Positions 34,265-42,176 of a stretch of 64,000 bases of DNA are shown here, one piece after another. A model generated the notes under the pieces. That model searched no databases. It was not told the origin of the DNA and saw only the letters and a program-made list of their open reading frames with translations. The stretch's first letter is position 1. Every line of letters begins with the position of its first letter. Origin of the DNA: Nitrobacteraceae bacterium AZCC 1564 (lineage in GTDB: Bacteria > Pseudomonadota > Alphaproteobacteria > Rhizobiales > Xanthobacteraceae); NCBI GenBank assembly GCA_036924835.1, contig JBAGRR010000001.1, positions 4,417,001 through 4,481,000 on the forward strand. The letters run 5' to 3'. A program made the translations under genes and the position numbers.

Positions 34265-35274
34265 CAATCGCCTTTGAGACCGGCCGCTTCCGGGAAGAAC
34301 AGGTCTTCGACGGACTTCGGAGCCTGCTTGATGGTGCCGACTTTGGCCATGAATTGAGCCGTCTTCACGACCTTTGCAGGCTTGAGCGTGTATTCGTAGT
34401 CCTTGTCGGAAATCATCTGATAGATGTCATCGACCGTGTTCTTGGTGTCCTTCGCGACGTCGAGATAGAGCTGCGCGGCCTTCCGCTTGTCCTTGTTGAT
34501 GATGTTGATCGCCTCGCTCAGGGCGTCATAGAAGGCACGATAGACCTTGGGATTGGCGTCGCGGAACTTGGTGCTCGTCGAAAGCACCACGGCCGTGGCC
34601 GGACCACCCAAGGCTTCATAGTTCGTCGTGACCAGATGAGCTCCGGGCAGTTTCATTTCCTGCTCATAAAATGGCGACGACGTGTAGTGTGCATTCACGC
34701 CGGCGGTGTTGTTCGTCAGTGCGAGCAGTCCATCGGGATGCGCCAGCGAGATCGTGAGCGGATCGAGCTTGGTGTAGTCCTTTTCGCCGAAGGCTGCCGC
34801 CGCGGCCATCTGTAGCATGATCGCCTGCGTCGATATCTTCACGGATGGTACGGCAATCTTGTCCTTCGATGTGAAGTCCTTGATGGTCTTCACATCAGGA
34901 TTGCGGCTGACGAGGTACAGCGGGTAGGTCGTCATCGCCGCGACGCCCTTGATGCCCACGTTGTTGCGCGTCTTGTCCCACAGTGTGATGAGGGAAGGCG
35001 CGCCCTGGGCCGCGAAATGAATGGTGTTTGAGATCAGCCCATCGTTCATGACGCTCGGACCTGCGACCTTGGCCCACTTCACTTTCAGGTCGGGAAGTCC
35101 GGCGGCCTTTGCGTTCTTTTCCACAAGCCCTTCGCGCTCCATCACCATGAGCGGCAGGAAGCTCACGCCGTATTGCTGGGCGACGACGAGTTCGCCGACC
35201 TCCGCGCGCGCACCCGTTGTCGCGGCGGAAAGCGCAGCAACGGCCGCGATGACAAGCCTTGTGAATGTCCGCAT
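34264..35274 (-). CDS. ABC transporter substrate-binding protein, NMT1/SsuA-like
   Basis: 336-aa periplasmic protein. The signal peptide is MRTFTRLVIAAVAALSAATT with cleavage after ARA; the mature chain starts EVGELVVAQQYGVSFLPLMVMEREGLVEKNAK, an NMT1-like opening. It is first in the minus-strand ABC operon and divergent from the AtuA-like genes, sharing a 195-base control region with the palindrome at 35383-35396. The ligand may be the acid processed by those genes, by context only. Confidence 0.92.
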   Translation of the reverse strand: MRTFTRLVIAAVAALSAATTGARAEVGELVVAQQYGVSFLPLMVMEREGLVEKNAKAAGLPDLKVKWAKVAGPSVMNDGLISNTIHFAAQGAPSLITLWDKTRNNVGIKGVAAMTTYPLYLVSRNPDVKTIKDFTSKDKIAVPSVKISTQAIMLQMAAAAAFGEKDYTKLDPLTISLAHPDGLLALTNNTAGVNAHYTSSPFYEQEMKLPGAHLVTTNYEALGGPATAVVLSTSTKFRDANPKVYRAFYDALSEAINIINKDKRKAAQLYLDVAKDTKNTVDDIYQMISDKDYEYTLKPAKVVKTAQFMAKVGTIKQAPKSVEDLFFPEAAGLKGD

Positions 35275-35382
35275 GAACTCCTCCGGATGTTCGTTGTGTC
35301 TCGCGCCCTTGTTGAAACCGGGCGCTGTTGATGATGTCCAGCGCTGCGACGAGCATTGCTCACGGCAGACATCTTGACCGAT

Positions 35383-35396
35383 GATTATCGATAATC
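35383..35396. promoter_or_regulatory. perfect palindrome GATTATCGATAATC, candidate operator
   Basis: A 14-bp perfect palindrome followed closely by a related TAATCGATATT lies in the 195-base gap between the divergent ABC operon and the AtuA-like operon, 74 bases before the latter's start. The GntR gene at 37316-38002 ends this gene group and is the likely binder. This is inference. Confidence 0.5.
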
Positions 35397-35469
35397 TAAT
35401 CGATATTCAAGGTCGAACTTAGCGGGTATCCTTTGCCTGGAAGGCCGCAAAATAACGGGCCGTCACAAC

Positions 35470-36810
35470 ATGAAAAAAGTAAGAATTGGGTCGGGAGCGG
35501 GCTTTGCAGGGGATCGTATCGAGCCTGCACTCGAACTCGCTGAGCGCGGCGACATTCAGTATCTTTCATTCGAGTGTCTTGCGGAACGCACGATTGCGCT
35601 CGCGCAGCAGGCGCGCCGCAAGGATGAGGACTCCGGTTTCGATCCGCTGTTGATCGATCGCTTCAATGCGGTGCTGCCGGCGTGTCACGAGCGCGGCATC
35701 AAAATCATTACCAATATGGGCGCGGCGAACCCGCAGAGTGCTGCGAAAACCGTTGCAGCCATTGCCAAGAAGCATGGAATTACGGGCCTGAAAATCGCCG
35801 CCGTTCACGGCGACGATGTGATGGATCAGATCGTCGGTAGCGATCTTCCGCTGATCGAGCGCAAGGGACGCGTGTCCGATCTCGATGGCAAGATCGTTTC
35901 GGCAAATGCTTATCTCGGCGTCGAATCGATTGTCGAAGCGCTCAGGAACGGCGCGGATGTCGTGATCACCGGGCGGGTGAGCGACCCCGCTCTATTCGCT
36001 GCACCATTGGTCCATGAATTCGGCTGGCGCTTCGATGACTGGCATCGCGTCGGCCAGGGTGTTTTGATCGGCCACCTGCTTGAATGCGCAGCTCAAGTGA
36101 CCGGCGGCTATTTTGCCGATCCAGGCTACAAGAATGTCGCGAACCTCGTGCGAATTGGTTTTCCGTTTGCCGATGTTAGCGAAGACGGCTCTGCTGTGAT
36201 CAGCAAGGTGGATGGCTCAGGCGGGCAGGTCAGCGTGAGAACCTGCAAGGAGCAGTTGCTCTACGAGGTGCATGATCCGTCTTCTTATATTCAACCGGAT
36301 GTGGTGGCCGATTTCTCCAACGTGACATTCACGCAGGAAGGGCCTGATCGGGTCGCGGTGCGCGGCGGCTCTGGACGTCAGCGGACCGATACGCTGAAGG
36401 TGACGATCGGATATCTCGACAGCTATGTCGGCGAGGGGCAGATTTCCTACGCGGGTCCGGGTGCGTTGGCGCGCGGTCAACTCGCACTGGATATCGTCAA
36501 AGAGCGCCTGAAGATGACGGGCGTCGCCACCACTGAGACCCGCTTCGATCTGATCGGGGTCAATTCGGTCCACCGCGGCGCCGCAGTCGGGACCGGTCCG
36601 GAGCCTGAAGAAGTGCGCCTTCGCGTTGTTTGCCGCACGGAGACGATGTCGGAAGCGATCAAGATCGGCAACGAGGTTGAATCGCTATGGCTGAACGGCC
36701 CGTCCGGTGGAGCCGGCGCCTGGAAGTCGGCGCGCGAGGTAATTGCGGCGGCGTCGACCTTGCTGCCTCGCTCGGGCATCAAGACCCACGTGACTTATGA
36801 GGTTGTCTGA
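35470..36810 (+). CDS. AtuA-like acyclic terpene utilisation family protein (DUF1446)
   Basis: 446-aa protein that begins VRIGSGAGFAGDRIEPALELAERGDIQYLSFECLAERTIALAQQAR, the hallmark of the DUF1446/AtuA family, and contains ITGRVSDPALFAAPLVHEFGW near residue 160 and GVNSVHRGAA near 360. AtuA is needed for citronellol/geraniol breakdown in Pseudomonas, but the family is wider and its reaction is not well defined. ATG 35470 follows the divergent promoter region. It overlaps the next gene by one base. Confidence 0.85.
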   Translation: MKKVRIGSGAGFAGDRIEPALELAERGDIQYLSFECLAERTIALAQQARRKDEDSGFDPLLIDRFNAVLPACHERGIKIITNMGAANPQSAAKTVAAIAKKHGITGLKIAAVHGDDVMDQIVGSDLPLIERKGRVSDLDGKIVSANAYLGVESIVEALRNGADVVITGRVSDPALFAAPLVHEFGWRFDDWHRVGQGVLIGHLLECAAQVTGGYFADPGYKNVANLVRIGFPFADVSEDGSAVISKVDGSGGQVSVRTCKEQLLYEVHDPSSYIQPDVVADFSNVTFTQEGPDRVAVRGGSGRQRTDTLKVTIGYLDSYVGEGQISYAGPGALARGQLALDIVKERLKMTGVATTETRFDLIGVNSVHRGAAVGTGPEPEEVRLRVVCRTETMSEAIKIGNEVESLWLNGPSGGAGAWKSAREVIAAASTLLPRSGIKTHVTYEVV

Positions 36811-37142
36811 TGAAGTTGCGCGAGCTTGCCCATGCACGAGCCGGCGATAAGGGAAACGTCTCCAATCTGGCGATTTTCGCCTATGAAATTGGAGACTACG
36901 CGTATCTCGCCGAGCACGTGACCGCGGAGCGTGTGAAGGCCCATTTTGCCGACATCGTTGGTGGAGACGTGGTGCGTTACGAACTGCCGAACCTCGCCTG
37001 CTTGAATTTCGTCATGCATGAGGCGCTGGGTGGCGGTGTGACGCGTTCGCTGTCGCTCGACGCGCACGGCAAAGCGTTGAGTTCGGCGCTGCTCGAAATG
37101 GAAATCCCGGACAAGCAGTCCGAACGGAAAACCGCCCGCTAG
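36810..37142 (+). CDS. AtuA-associated small protein
   Basis: 110-aa protein starting MKLRELAHARAGDKGNVSNLAIFAYEIGDY. In larger AtuA proteins this module forms the C-terminal domain; here it is a separate gene, translationally coupled (ATGA) to the DUF1446 gene, so the two probably form one complex. Its TAG stop (37140-37142) is part of the CTAG that opens the composite repeat at 37139. A tail of charged residues (DKQSERKTAR) precedes the stop. Confidence 0.82.
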   Translation: MKLRELAHARAGDKGNVSNLAIFAYEIGDYAYLAEHVTAERVKAHFADIVGGDVVRYELPNLACLNFVMHEALGGGVTRSLSLDAHGKALSSALLEMEIPDKQSERKTAR

Positions 37143-37306
37143 TGGAGTGGATTTGACATTCGCTCCCCACCGGAGCGCGAGTTCGTCAAGCGAATGTCAA
37201 ATCCAAAACTCCACTAGAAACTTATATTTGCTAGTGGTCCTTTGATTCTAACATTCGCAGGCGATGCCTACTGAGGCGGGATGCGAATGTTAGAATCGGC
37301 CACTAG
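37139..37306. repeat. composite CTAG-bounded two-hairpin repeat, copy C
   Basis: 168 bp. Hairpin one, 37139-37217, has arms CTAGTGGAG and CTCCACTAG with inner stem GGATTTGACATTCGC. Hairpin two, 37231-37306, has arms CTAGTGGTCC and GGCCACTAG with inner stem GATTCTAACATTCGC. The linker AAACTTATATTTG separates them. Reverse complement of the unit matches copy A. It supplies the stop codon of the upstream gene and ends nine bases before the stop of the GntR gene. Confidence 0.9.
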
Positions 37307-37315
37307 GCACGGCGC

Positions 37316-38002
37316 TTACGTCGCGTCTTCCTCATAGAGCGACAGATAAAACTCTTTCGGGTGCTGAATGTGCTTGAGGCACAAGGCGGAGAGCGCCTTG
37401 CTGTCCTTGCCCGAGAGTAGCTTGATCATCGCCCAGTGCTGGCGAACCGCCTCCTTGCGCCAGGTCTTATCCGACATGTTGCGCATACGGATGGTGTGGG
37501 TCAGCAACGAGTACATGCGGATCGCATCTGCCAGCACTGTGTTCCCGCAGGCCTGATAGAGCGTCTCGTGAAAGAGATTGTTCGCCTCGAACAGCTCGAC
37601 CACATTACCCTTCTCGCTGGCGCGTTCGTGCTTGGTCTGGATGGCTGTCAGGCGCGCGATCAGCTCTTTCGAGGCAGGCAGGCGGATGCCGGCCGCGGCC
37701 CTGGCTTCGAGGATGCCGCGAACTTCATAAAGATCTTCAACTTCCTTGCGCGTGTAACTTCGGACGCGAACGCCTTTGTTTGGCTGGCGGATCACCAGGC
37801 CATTGCGCTCCATCTCCTCGAACGCCCTGCGGACCGCATGCCGCGATGTCTTCGTCCGCTCCATGATCTCATCTTCGATAAGATGCTCTTTCGGCTGAAG
37901 CCGCCCGAAGATGATGTCGCGCTGCAGTGTGTTCGCGATATCCCGCCATGCTCCCGTCGCGCGGGCTGGTGTTTGATCTGCTGTTTTTGTCTCGGATGGC
38001 AT
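37316..38002 (-). CDS. GntR family regulator, FCD subgroup
   Basis: 228-aa regulator. The winged helix (IANTLQRDIIFGRLQPKEHL, EIMERTKTSRHAVRRAFEEMERNG) is followed by an FCD domain with LYEVRGILEARAAAGIRL and NNLFHETLYQACGN. ATG 38002 (MPSETKTADQ) was chosen because the frame upstream carries only a TTG start at 38083. It is convergent with the AtuA-like pair across the repeat and may regulate them, or the divergent hydrolase gene. Confidence 0.87.
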   Translation of the reverse strand: MPSETKTADQTPARATGAWRDIANTLQRDIIFGRLQPKEHLIEDEIMERTKTSRHAVRRAFEEMERNGLVIRQPNKGVRVRSYTRKEVEDLYEVRGILEARAAAGIRLPASKELIARLTAIQTKHERASEKGNVVELFEANNLFHETLYQACGNTVLADAIRMYSLLTHTIRMRNMSDKTWRKEAVRQHWAMIKLLSGKDSKALSALCLKHIQHPKEFYLSLYEEDAT

Positions 38003-38181
38003 CGATCTGAATTCAGGAATGCTTTGGCTTGGAGGATGATTTGAATTGTAAACTTTGGCAATGCCGTCCTGCTTCGCACGCAAGCTGGGTATGACGCAAC
38101 AGGCATGCCTGCAACAGGAACGGCGCTGGCAACCCCATCAGGGGAGTGTCTATAGTGCCTTCAAAAACGGGAGGCACTTGG

Positions 38182-38976
38182 ATGGCGTATGTCGAGGCGT
38201 CCGGCGCGAAGCTTTATTACGAAGAGACGGGGCGTGGATACCCCATCATTTTTGTCCACGAATTCGGGTCCGATTGCCGCGAATGGGAAACGCAGGTCCG
38301 CTACTTTTCCCGATCCTACCGGTGCATTGCCTATAACGCGCGAGGTTATCCTCCGAGCGATGTGCCGGAAGATCTTAATCAATACGGCTGGGAATTTTCC
38401 GTCGACGACATTGCCGTGGTGATGAGGGGCGTCGGCGTCGAGCGAGCGCACATCGTCGGATTGAGCATGGGCGGCTACGCTGCGCTTCAGTTTGGATTGC
38501 GGTATCCCGGAAAGGCCTCCGCAATTGTTGCTGCCGGGGCGGGGTCGGGATCGCCTCCGTCTCATCGCGAAGCCTGGTTGCGGGATACGCCAGTGACTGC
38601 GCGCGGCTTTCTCGAACGCGGCATGGATGCCATGGCGGAGGAAATGGGCAACAGTGCGACGCGCATTCAACTCAAATACAAGGACCCTCGAGGCTGGCAG
38701 GACTTTGTCGAGCACCTTCGTCAGCATTCGCTACGAGGGATGTCGAACACCATGGCACGGTATCAGACGCTCCGTCCATCGCTTCACGATTTTCAGGACC
38801 AGTTCGCAAAGCTGACGACGCCGGTCCTGCTCGCGGTTGGCGACGAAGACGCGCCAGGCATTGAAACGAATCTGATGCTGAAGGCAGCAATTCCGACCGC
38901 GGGTTTGTGGATGTGTGCAAATACCGGGCATGCCATTAATCTGGAGGAGCCCGCCGCATTTAATGCGGAATTGTAG
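38182..38976 (+). CDS. alpha/beta hydrolase, apparently truncated at the C-terminus by an amber codon
   Basis: 264-aa hydrolase. The oxyanion-strand FVHEFGSDCREWE near residue 35, nucleophile S95 in HIVGLSMGGYAA, the acid D in LLAVGDEDAPG and the His in CANTGHAINLEEP are all present, so the triad is complete. GGAGG lies about nine bases before ATG 38182. The chain ends AFNAEL-TAG, but the codons after the TAG read RFFSAVERGSWRAGW and continue to TAG at 39028-39030, which looks like the normal family end with CAG mutated to TAG. Activity may survive. Likely esterase or lactonase; substrate unknown. Confidence 0.85.
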   Translation: MAYVEASGAKLYYEETGRGYPIIFVHEFGSDCREWETQVRYFSRSYRCIAYNARGYPPSDVPEDLNQYGWEFSVDDIAVVMRGVGVERAHIVGLSMGGYAALQFGLRYPGKASAIVAAGAGSGSPPSHREAWLRDTPVTARGFLERGMDAMAEEMGNSATRIQLKYKDPRGWQDFVEHLRQHSLRGMSNTMARYQTLRPSLHDFQDQFAKLTTPVLLAVGDEDAPGIETNLMLKAAIPTAGLWMCANTGHAINLEEPAAFNAEL

Positions 38977-39075
38977 CGCTTCTTCAGTGCGGTTGAGCGC
39001 GGAAGCTGGCGCGCGGGCTGGTCCCGCTAGTGTTAGCTGGGCCAATGTCATTCGCAGGATCGGTGCGGGGTTGTC

Positions 39076-39852
39076 ATGGACCTGAATCTTCGCGGTCAAC
39101 GCGCGTTAATCACAGGCGCTTCCAAAGGGATTGGAGCAGCGGTGGCCGAAAGCCTTGCGGAAGAGGGATGCAATCTTCGTCTGGCCGCGCGCAACGAAGC
39201 GGAGCTTGAAAAGGTCGCGGAGAGACTGCGGACAGCGTATGGGGTCGAGGTCGATGTCCATCCGTCGGATTTGCGCAAGCCGGAGGACATCGAGGCACTT
39301 GCCTCGGTTGCATCAGACATCGATATCTTGGTCAACAATGCCGGCGACATACCTGGAGGATCGCTTGACAAGATCTCGGAGGAAGTCTGGCGTCACGGCT
39401 GGGAACTCAAGGTGTTCGGCTATATCAACCTGACACGGCGCGTTTATCAGCAGATGCAAGCGCGGGGGCAGGGCGTGGTCATCAACATCATTGGTGTGGC
39501 TGGTGAGAAATTCGATTTCAACTATATTGCAGGAACGGCAGGTAATGCCGCGTTGATGGCTTTCACGCGCGCGCTCGGCAGCCGCAGCCTTGACGATAAC
39601 ATTCGTGTTGTCGGCATCAATCCCGGCCCGGTGCAGACCGACCGCATCGTCACGCTGATGAAAACCCAAGCGAGAAACGTGCTCGGTGATGAGAGCAAAT
39701 ACACCGAGCTGCTTACACGCTTTCCAAGGGGACGTGCCGCCAAGCCGCGCGAGATCGGTGACATGGTGGCGTTTCTTGCGTCCGAACGCTCCGGTTATAC
39801 AACCGGAGTCGTACTCACCATTGACGGTGGCATCAGTGCGAAGAACGGATAA
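39076..39852 (+). CDS. short-chain dehydrogenase/reductase with altered catalytic residues
   Basis: 258-aa Rossmann protein. Cofactor motif GASKGIG near residue 15, DLRKPEDI for the adenine pocket and NNAG are normal, and the end TTGVVLTIDGG is typical. The catalytic set is not: the usual Asn is K in GWELKVFGYI, the usual Ser is G140 in NIIGVAG, Y150 is kept, and the Lys four residues later is T154 (NYIAGTAGNAAL). I recall a branch of SDRs with YIAGSAGN here, so it may be a real subfamily with a different mechanism. ATG 39076; context is hydroxy-acid oxidation. Confidence 0.85.
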   Translation: MDLNLRGQRALITGASKGIGAAVAESLAEEGCNLRLAARNEAELEKVAERLRTAYGVEVDVHPSDLRKPEDIEALASVASDIDILVNNAGDIPGGSLDKISEEVWRHGWELKVFGYINLTRRVYQQMQARGQGVVINIIGVAGEKFDFNYIAGTAGNAALMAFTRALGSRSLDDNIRVVGINPGPVQTDRIVTLMKTQARNVLGDESKYTELLTRFPRGRAAKPREIGDMVAFLASERSGYTTGVVLTIDGGISAKNG

Positions 39853-39937
39853 GCTTCGTTGCATTGTCTGCCATAATCTGAGATGAGCACCACGCTGAAG
39901 TCGCGCGCGTTTGATTGTTCGAATTGGAAAATAATTG

Positions 39938-41101
39938 ATGGAATATCTGGAGCGTCAGCTTAAACGCGCTCAATCGATTGCGGATCTGCGAGTGCTGGCA
40001 CGGCGCCGATTGCCCAAAGCGGTGTTTGATTTCATCGATGGTGGCGCTGCGGATGAGCGTACGCTGCGAGGCAATGAAACTGCGTTCGACGACTGGTTTC
40101 TAATCCCGCGTGTAGCTGTTGATGTTAGCAACCGTATCCTGGAGCGTCGCTTTCTCGGGGTGGCGTCGAGCATGCCGATCATGCTGTCTCCGACCGGCCT
40201 TGCGGGATTCTTTCGCCGCAACGGCGAAGTGCTGGCGGCACAAGCCGCCGCACGCAGCGGCTTGCCGTTTTGCCTCTCCACGAATTCCATCGCTTCCATC
40301 GAGGAGGTGGCGAAGGCCGTGCCTGATGGTGATCGCTGGTTTCAACTCTATTTCCTGCGCGATCGCGAGTGGATGGACGGTTTGCTTCGGCGCGCGGCCG
40401 ACGCGCGTTATCGCGTGCTGTGCTTGACTGTCGATTTGCCGCTAACGGGCAAGCGCGAGCGAGACGTGCGAAACGGCTTTACGTTGCCACTTCGCCCCAC
40501 GTTGACATCGGTGTTCGATATGGCCTGCCGGCCCGGATGGCTGCTCGATGCGATGAAGTCACCGCCGAAGTTCGGGAATTTCGAGATGGCGTCGTCAGGC
40601 AGCTTTACGAGCGTTGCGCAGCACGTCGCCTCATTGTTCGACCCCAGCGCCAACTGGGATGATGTTGCCCGCATCCGAGAGCGCTGGAAGGGGCCCATGG
40701 TGATCAAGGGCATCCTCCATCCCGCAGACGCTGTGAAAGCTGTCGAGCTCGGTGCCGAGGCCGTGATGGTCTCCAATCACGGCGGCAGGCAGCTCGATCA
40801 CTCGCCACCTGCCTTGACGGCACTGCCGGAGATTGCGCAGGCTGTGAATGGCCGCGCAGAAATTATTCTCGACGGCGGCGTACGGCGGGGAACAGATGTT
40901 CTTAAAGCGATTGCGCTCGGGGCGACCGCTTGCGCGAGCGGCCGATCGTTTCTGTGGGGACTTTCCGCGGGTGGAGAAGCTGGCGTCAGGCGAGTCATCG
41001 AAATATTTCATCAGGAGATGGACAATGCCATGGCGTTGCTTGGCACGCCGAATATTGCCAGCATCGCGGCAGATCATGTTCGCCGTTGTTCCAGTTTTTG
41101 A
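39938..41101 (+). CDS. FMN-dependent alpha-hydroxy acid dehydrogenase (LldD/mandelate dehydrogenase type)
   Basis: 387-aa TIM-barrel flavoprotein. Family motifs are RRLPKAVFDFIDGGAADERTL, PTGLAGFFRRNGE, WFQLYFLRDR, the phosphate-binding LTVDLPLTGKRERDVRNG, and the active-site SNHGGRQLDHSPP with its catalytic His near residue 285, then DGGVRRGTDVLKAIALGA. It oxidises L-2-hydroxy acids to 2-keto acids. ATG 39938 is used in place of a TTG three bases earlier. It stands 12 bases before a D-2-hydroxyacid dehydrogenase; together they could interconvert or racemise a hydroxy acid. Confidence 0.93.
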   Translation: MEYLERQLKRAQSIADLRVLARRRLPKAVFDFIDGGAADERTLRGNETAFDDWFLIPRVAVDVSNRILERRFLGVASSMPIMLSPTGLAGFFRRNGEVLAAQAAARSGLPFCLSTNSIASIEEVAKAVPDGDRWFQLYFLRDREWMDGLLRRAADARYRVLCLTVDLPLTGKRERDVRNGFTLPLRPTLTSVFDMACRPGWLLDAMKSPPKFGNFEMASSGSFTSVAQHVASLFDPSANWDDVARIRERWKGPMVIKGILHPADAVKAVELGAEAVMVSNHGGRQLDHSPPALTALPEIAQAVNGRAEIILDGGVRRGTDVLKAIALGATACASGRSFLWGLSAGGEAGVRRVIEIFHQEMDNAMALLGTPNIASIAADHVRRCSSF

Positions 41102-41113
41102 AGGAGGTGCATA

Positions 41114-42082
41114 ATGACGCGACGTGTTGCACTCGCCTGCCAATTGCCGTCCGACGTTTTGGAAAAATTCTCTGAACAATTTCATCTGGAATTGATCGCA
41201 GGCGGGGGGCCGGGCCAACGTCCGAGCCGGCCCGAAATCCTTGCCGCGCTTGAGGGATGCGATGCGCTGATCATTGCACCGCCCACTCAGGTGGATCAGC
41301 CGCTTCTCGATGGCTGTCCTGCATCGGTCCAGGCGATCGGAACTTATTCAGTCGGCCACGATCACATTGATCTGGCTGCCTGCCGAGCCAAGGGAATGCC
41401 CGTTCTTTATACCCCGGATGTGCTGACGGATGCGGTCGCGGAAATCGCGCTGTTGCTGATGCTCGGCGCAGCACGGCGCGTCACCGAATCCGAAGCGCTG
41501 GTGCGATCGGGGCAATGGACCGGCTGGACCCCGACGCAGCTCGTCGGACATGGTCTGACCGGAAAAGCCTTGGGCATTTATGGGATGGGACGTATCGGGC
41601 GCGCGGTCGCGACGCTGGCGAAAGCCTTCGGCATGAGCATCCACACCTATGATCCGCGAAAGATGGATAACCGCAACGCTGATATGGCTGTCGTGCATCA
41701 GGATCTCGATGTGTTTCTTTCGACCATCGATGTTCTGCTTCTCGCGTCGCCGCTGAATGATGAGACGCGCTATTTCCTCGATAAGGACAAGATCAACCTG
41801 ATGAAACGCTCGGCCATCGTGGTCAATGTCGGCAGAGGTGACCTGATCAAGGATGATGATCTGATCGATGCCTTGCGCAATCAAAGGATATTCGCGGCTG
41901 GTCTGGACGTCTTCAGCAATGAGCCGAAATTCGATGCGAGATATTTGAATCTTCCAAATGTGTTCATGCTGCCGCACATCGGGAGCTCGACCATCGAAAC
42001 GCGCGTCATGATGGGGCAAGTCCTGATCAGCGGCCTGCAGGATCTGTTCGCCGGACGCGAGCCAGTGAACAGGCTTGTTTAA
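41114..42082 (+). CDS. D-isomer-specific 2-hydroxyacid dehydrogenase (glyoxylate/hydroxypyruvate reductase type)
   Basis: 322-aa NAD(P)-dependent enzyme. NAD-binding GIYGMGRIGRAVA is near residue 155, the catalytic Arg is in VNVGRGDLI, the Glu in LDVFSNEPKF and the His in MLPHIGSST. GAAGGAGGTG precedes ATG 41114. It follows the FMN enzyme by 12 bases and precedes an orphan binding-protein gene, giving a uptake-plus-oxidation arrangement for a hydroxy or keto acid. Confidence 0.92.
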   Translation: MTRRVALACQLPSDVLEKFSEQFHLELIAGGGPGQRPSRPEILAALEGCDALIIAPPTQVDQPLLDGCPASVQAIGTYSVGHDHIDLAACRAKGMPVLYTPDVLTDAVAEIALLLMLGAARRVTESEALVRSGQWTGWTPTQLVGHGLTGKALGIYGMGRIGRAVATLAKAFGMSIHTYDPRKMDNRNADMAVVHQDLDVFLSTIDVLLLASPLNDETRYFLDKDKINLMKRSAIVVNVGRGDLIKDDDLIDALRNQRIFAAGLDVFSNEPKFDARYLNLPNVFMLPHIGSSTIETRVMMGQVLISGLQDLFAGREPVNRLV

Positions 42083-42176
42083 GTGAAGCTAGAAGTGAGG
42101 CGGTGAAAACTGCTCAAGGGGATTGGAAACGCGACATCCGTTTCGGATGCCGCCGAGAGAGGACAGGGGCACAACA

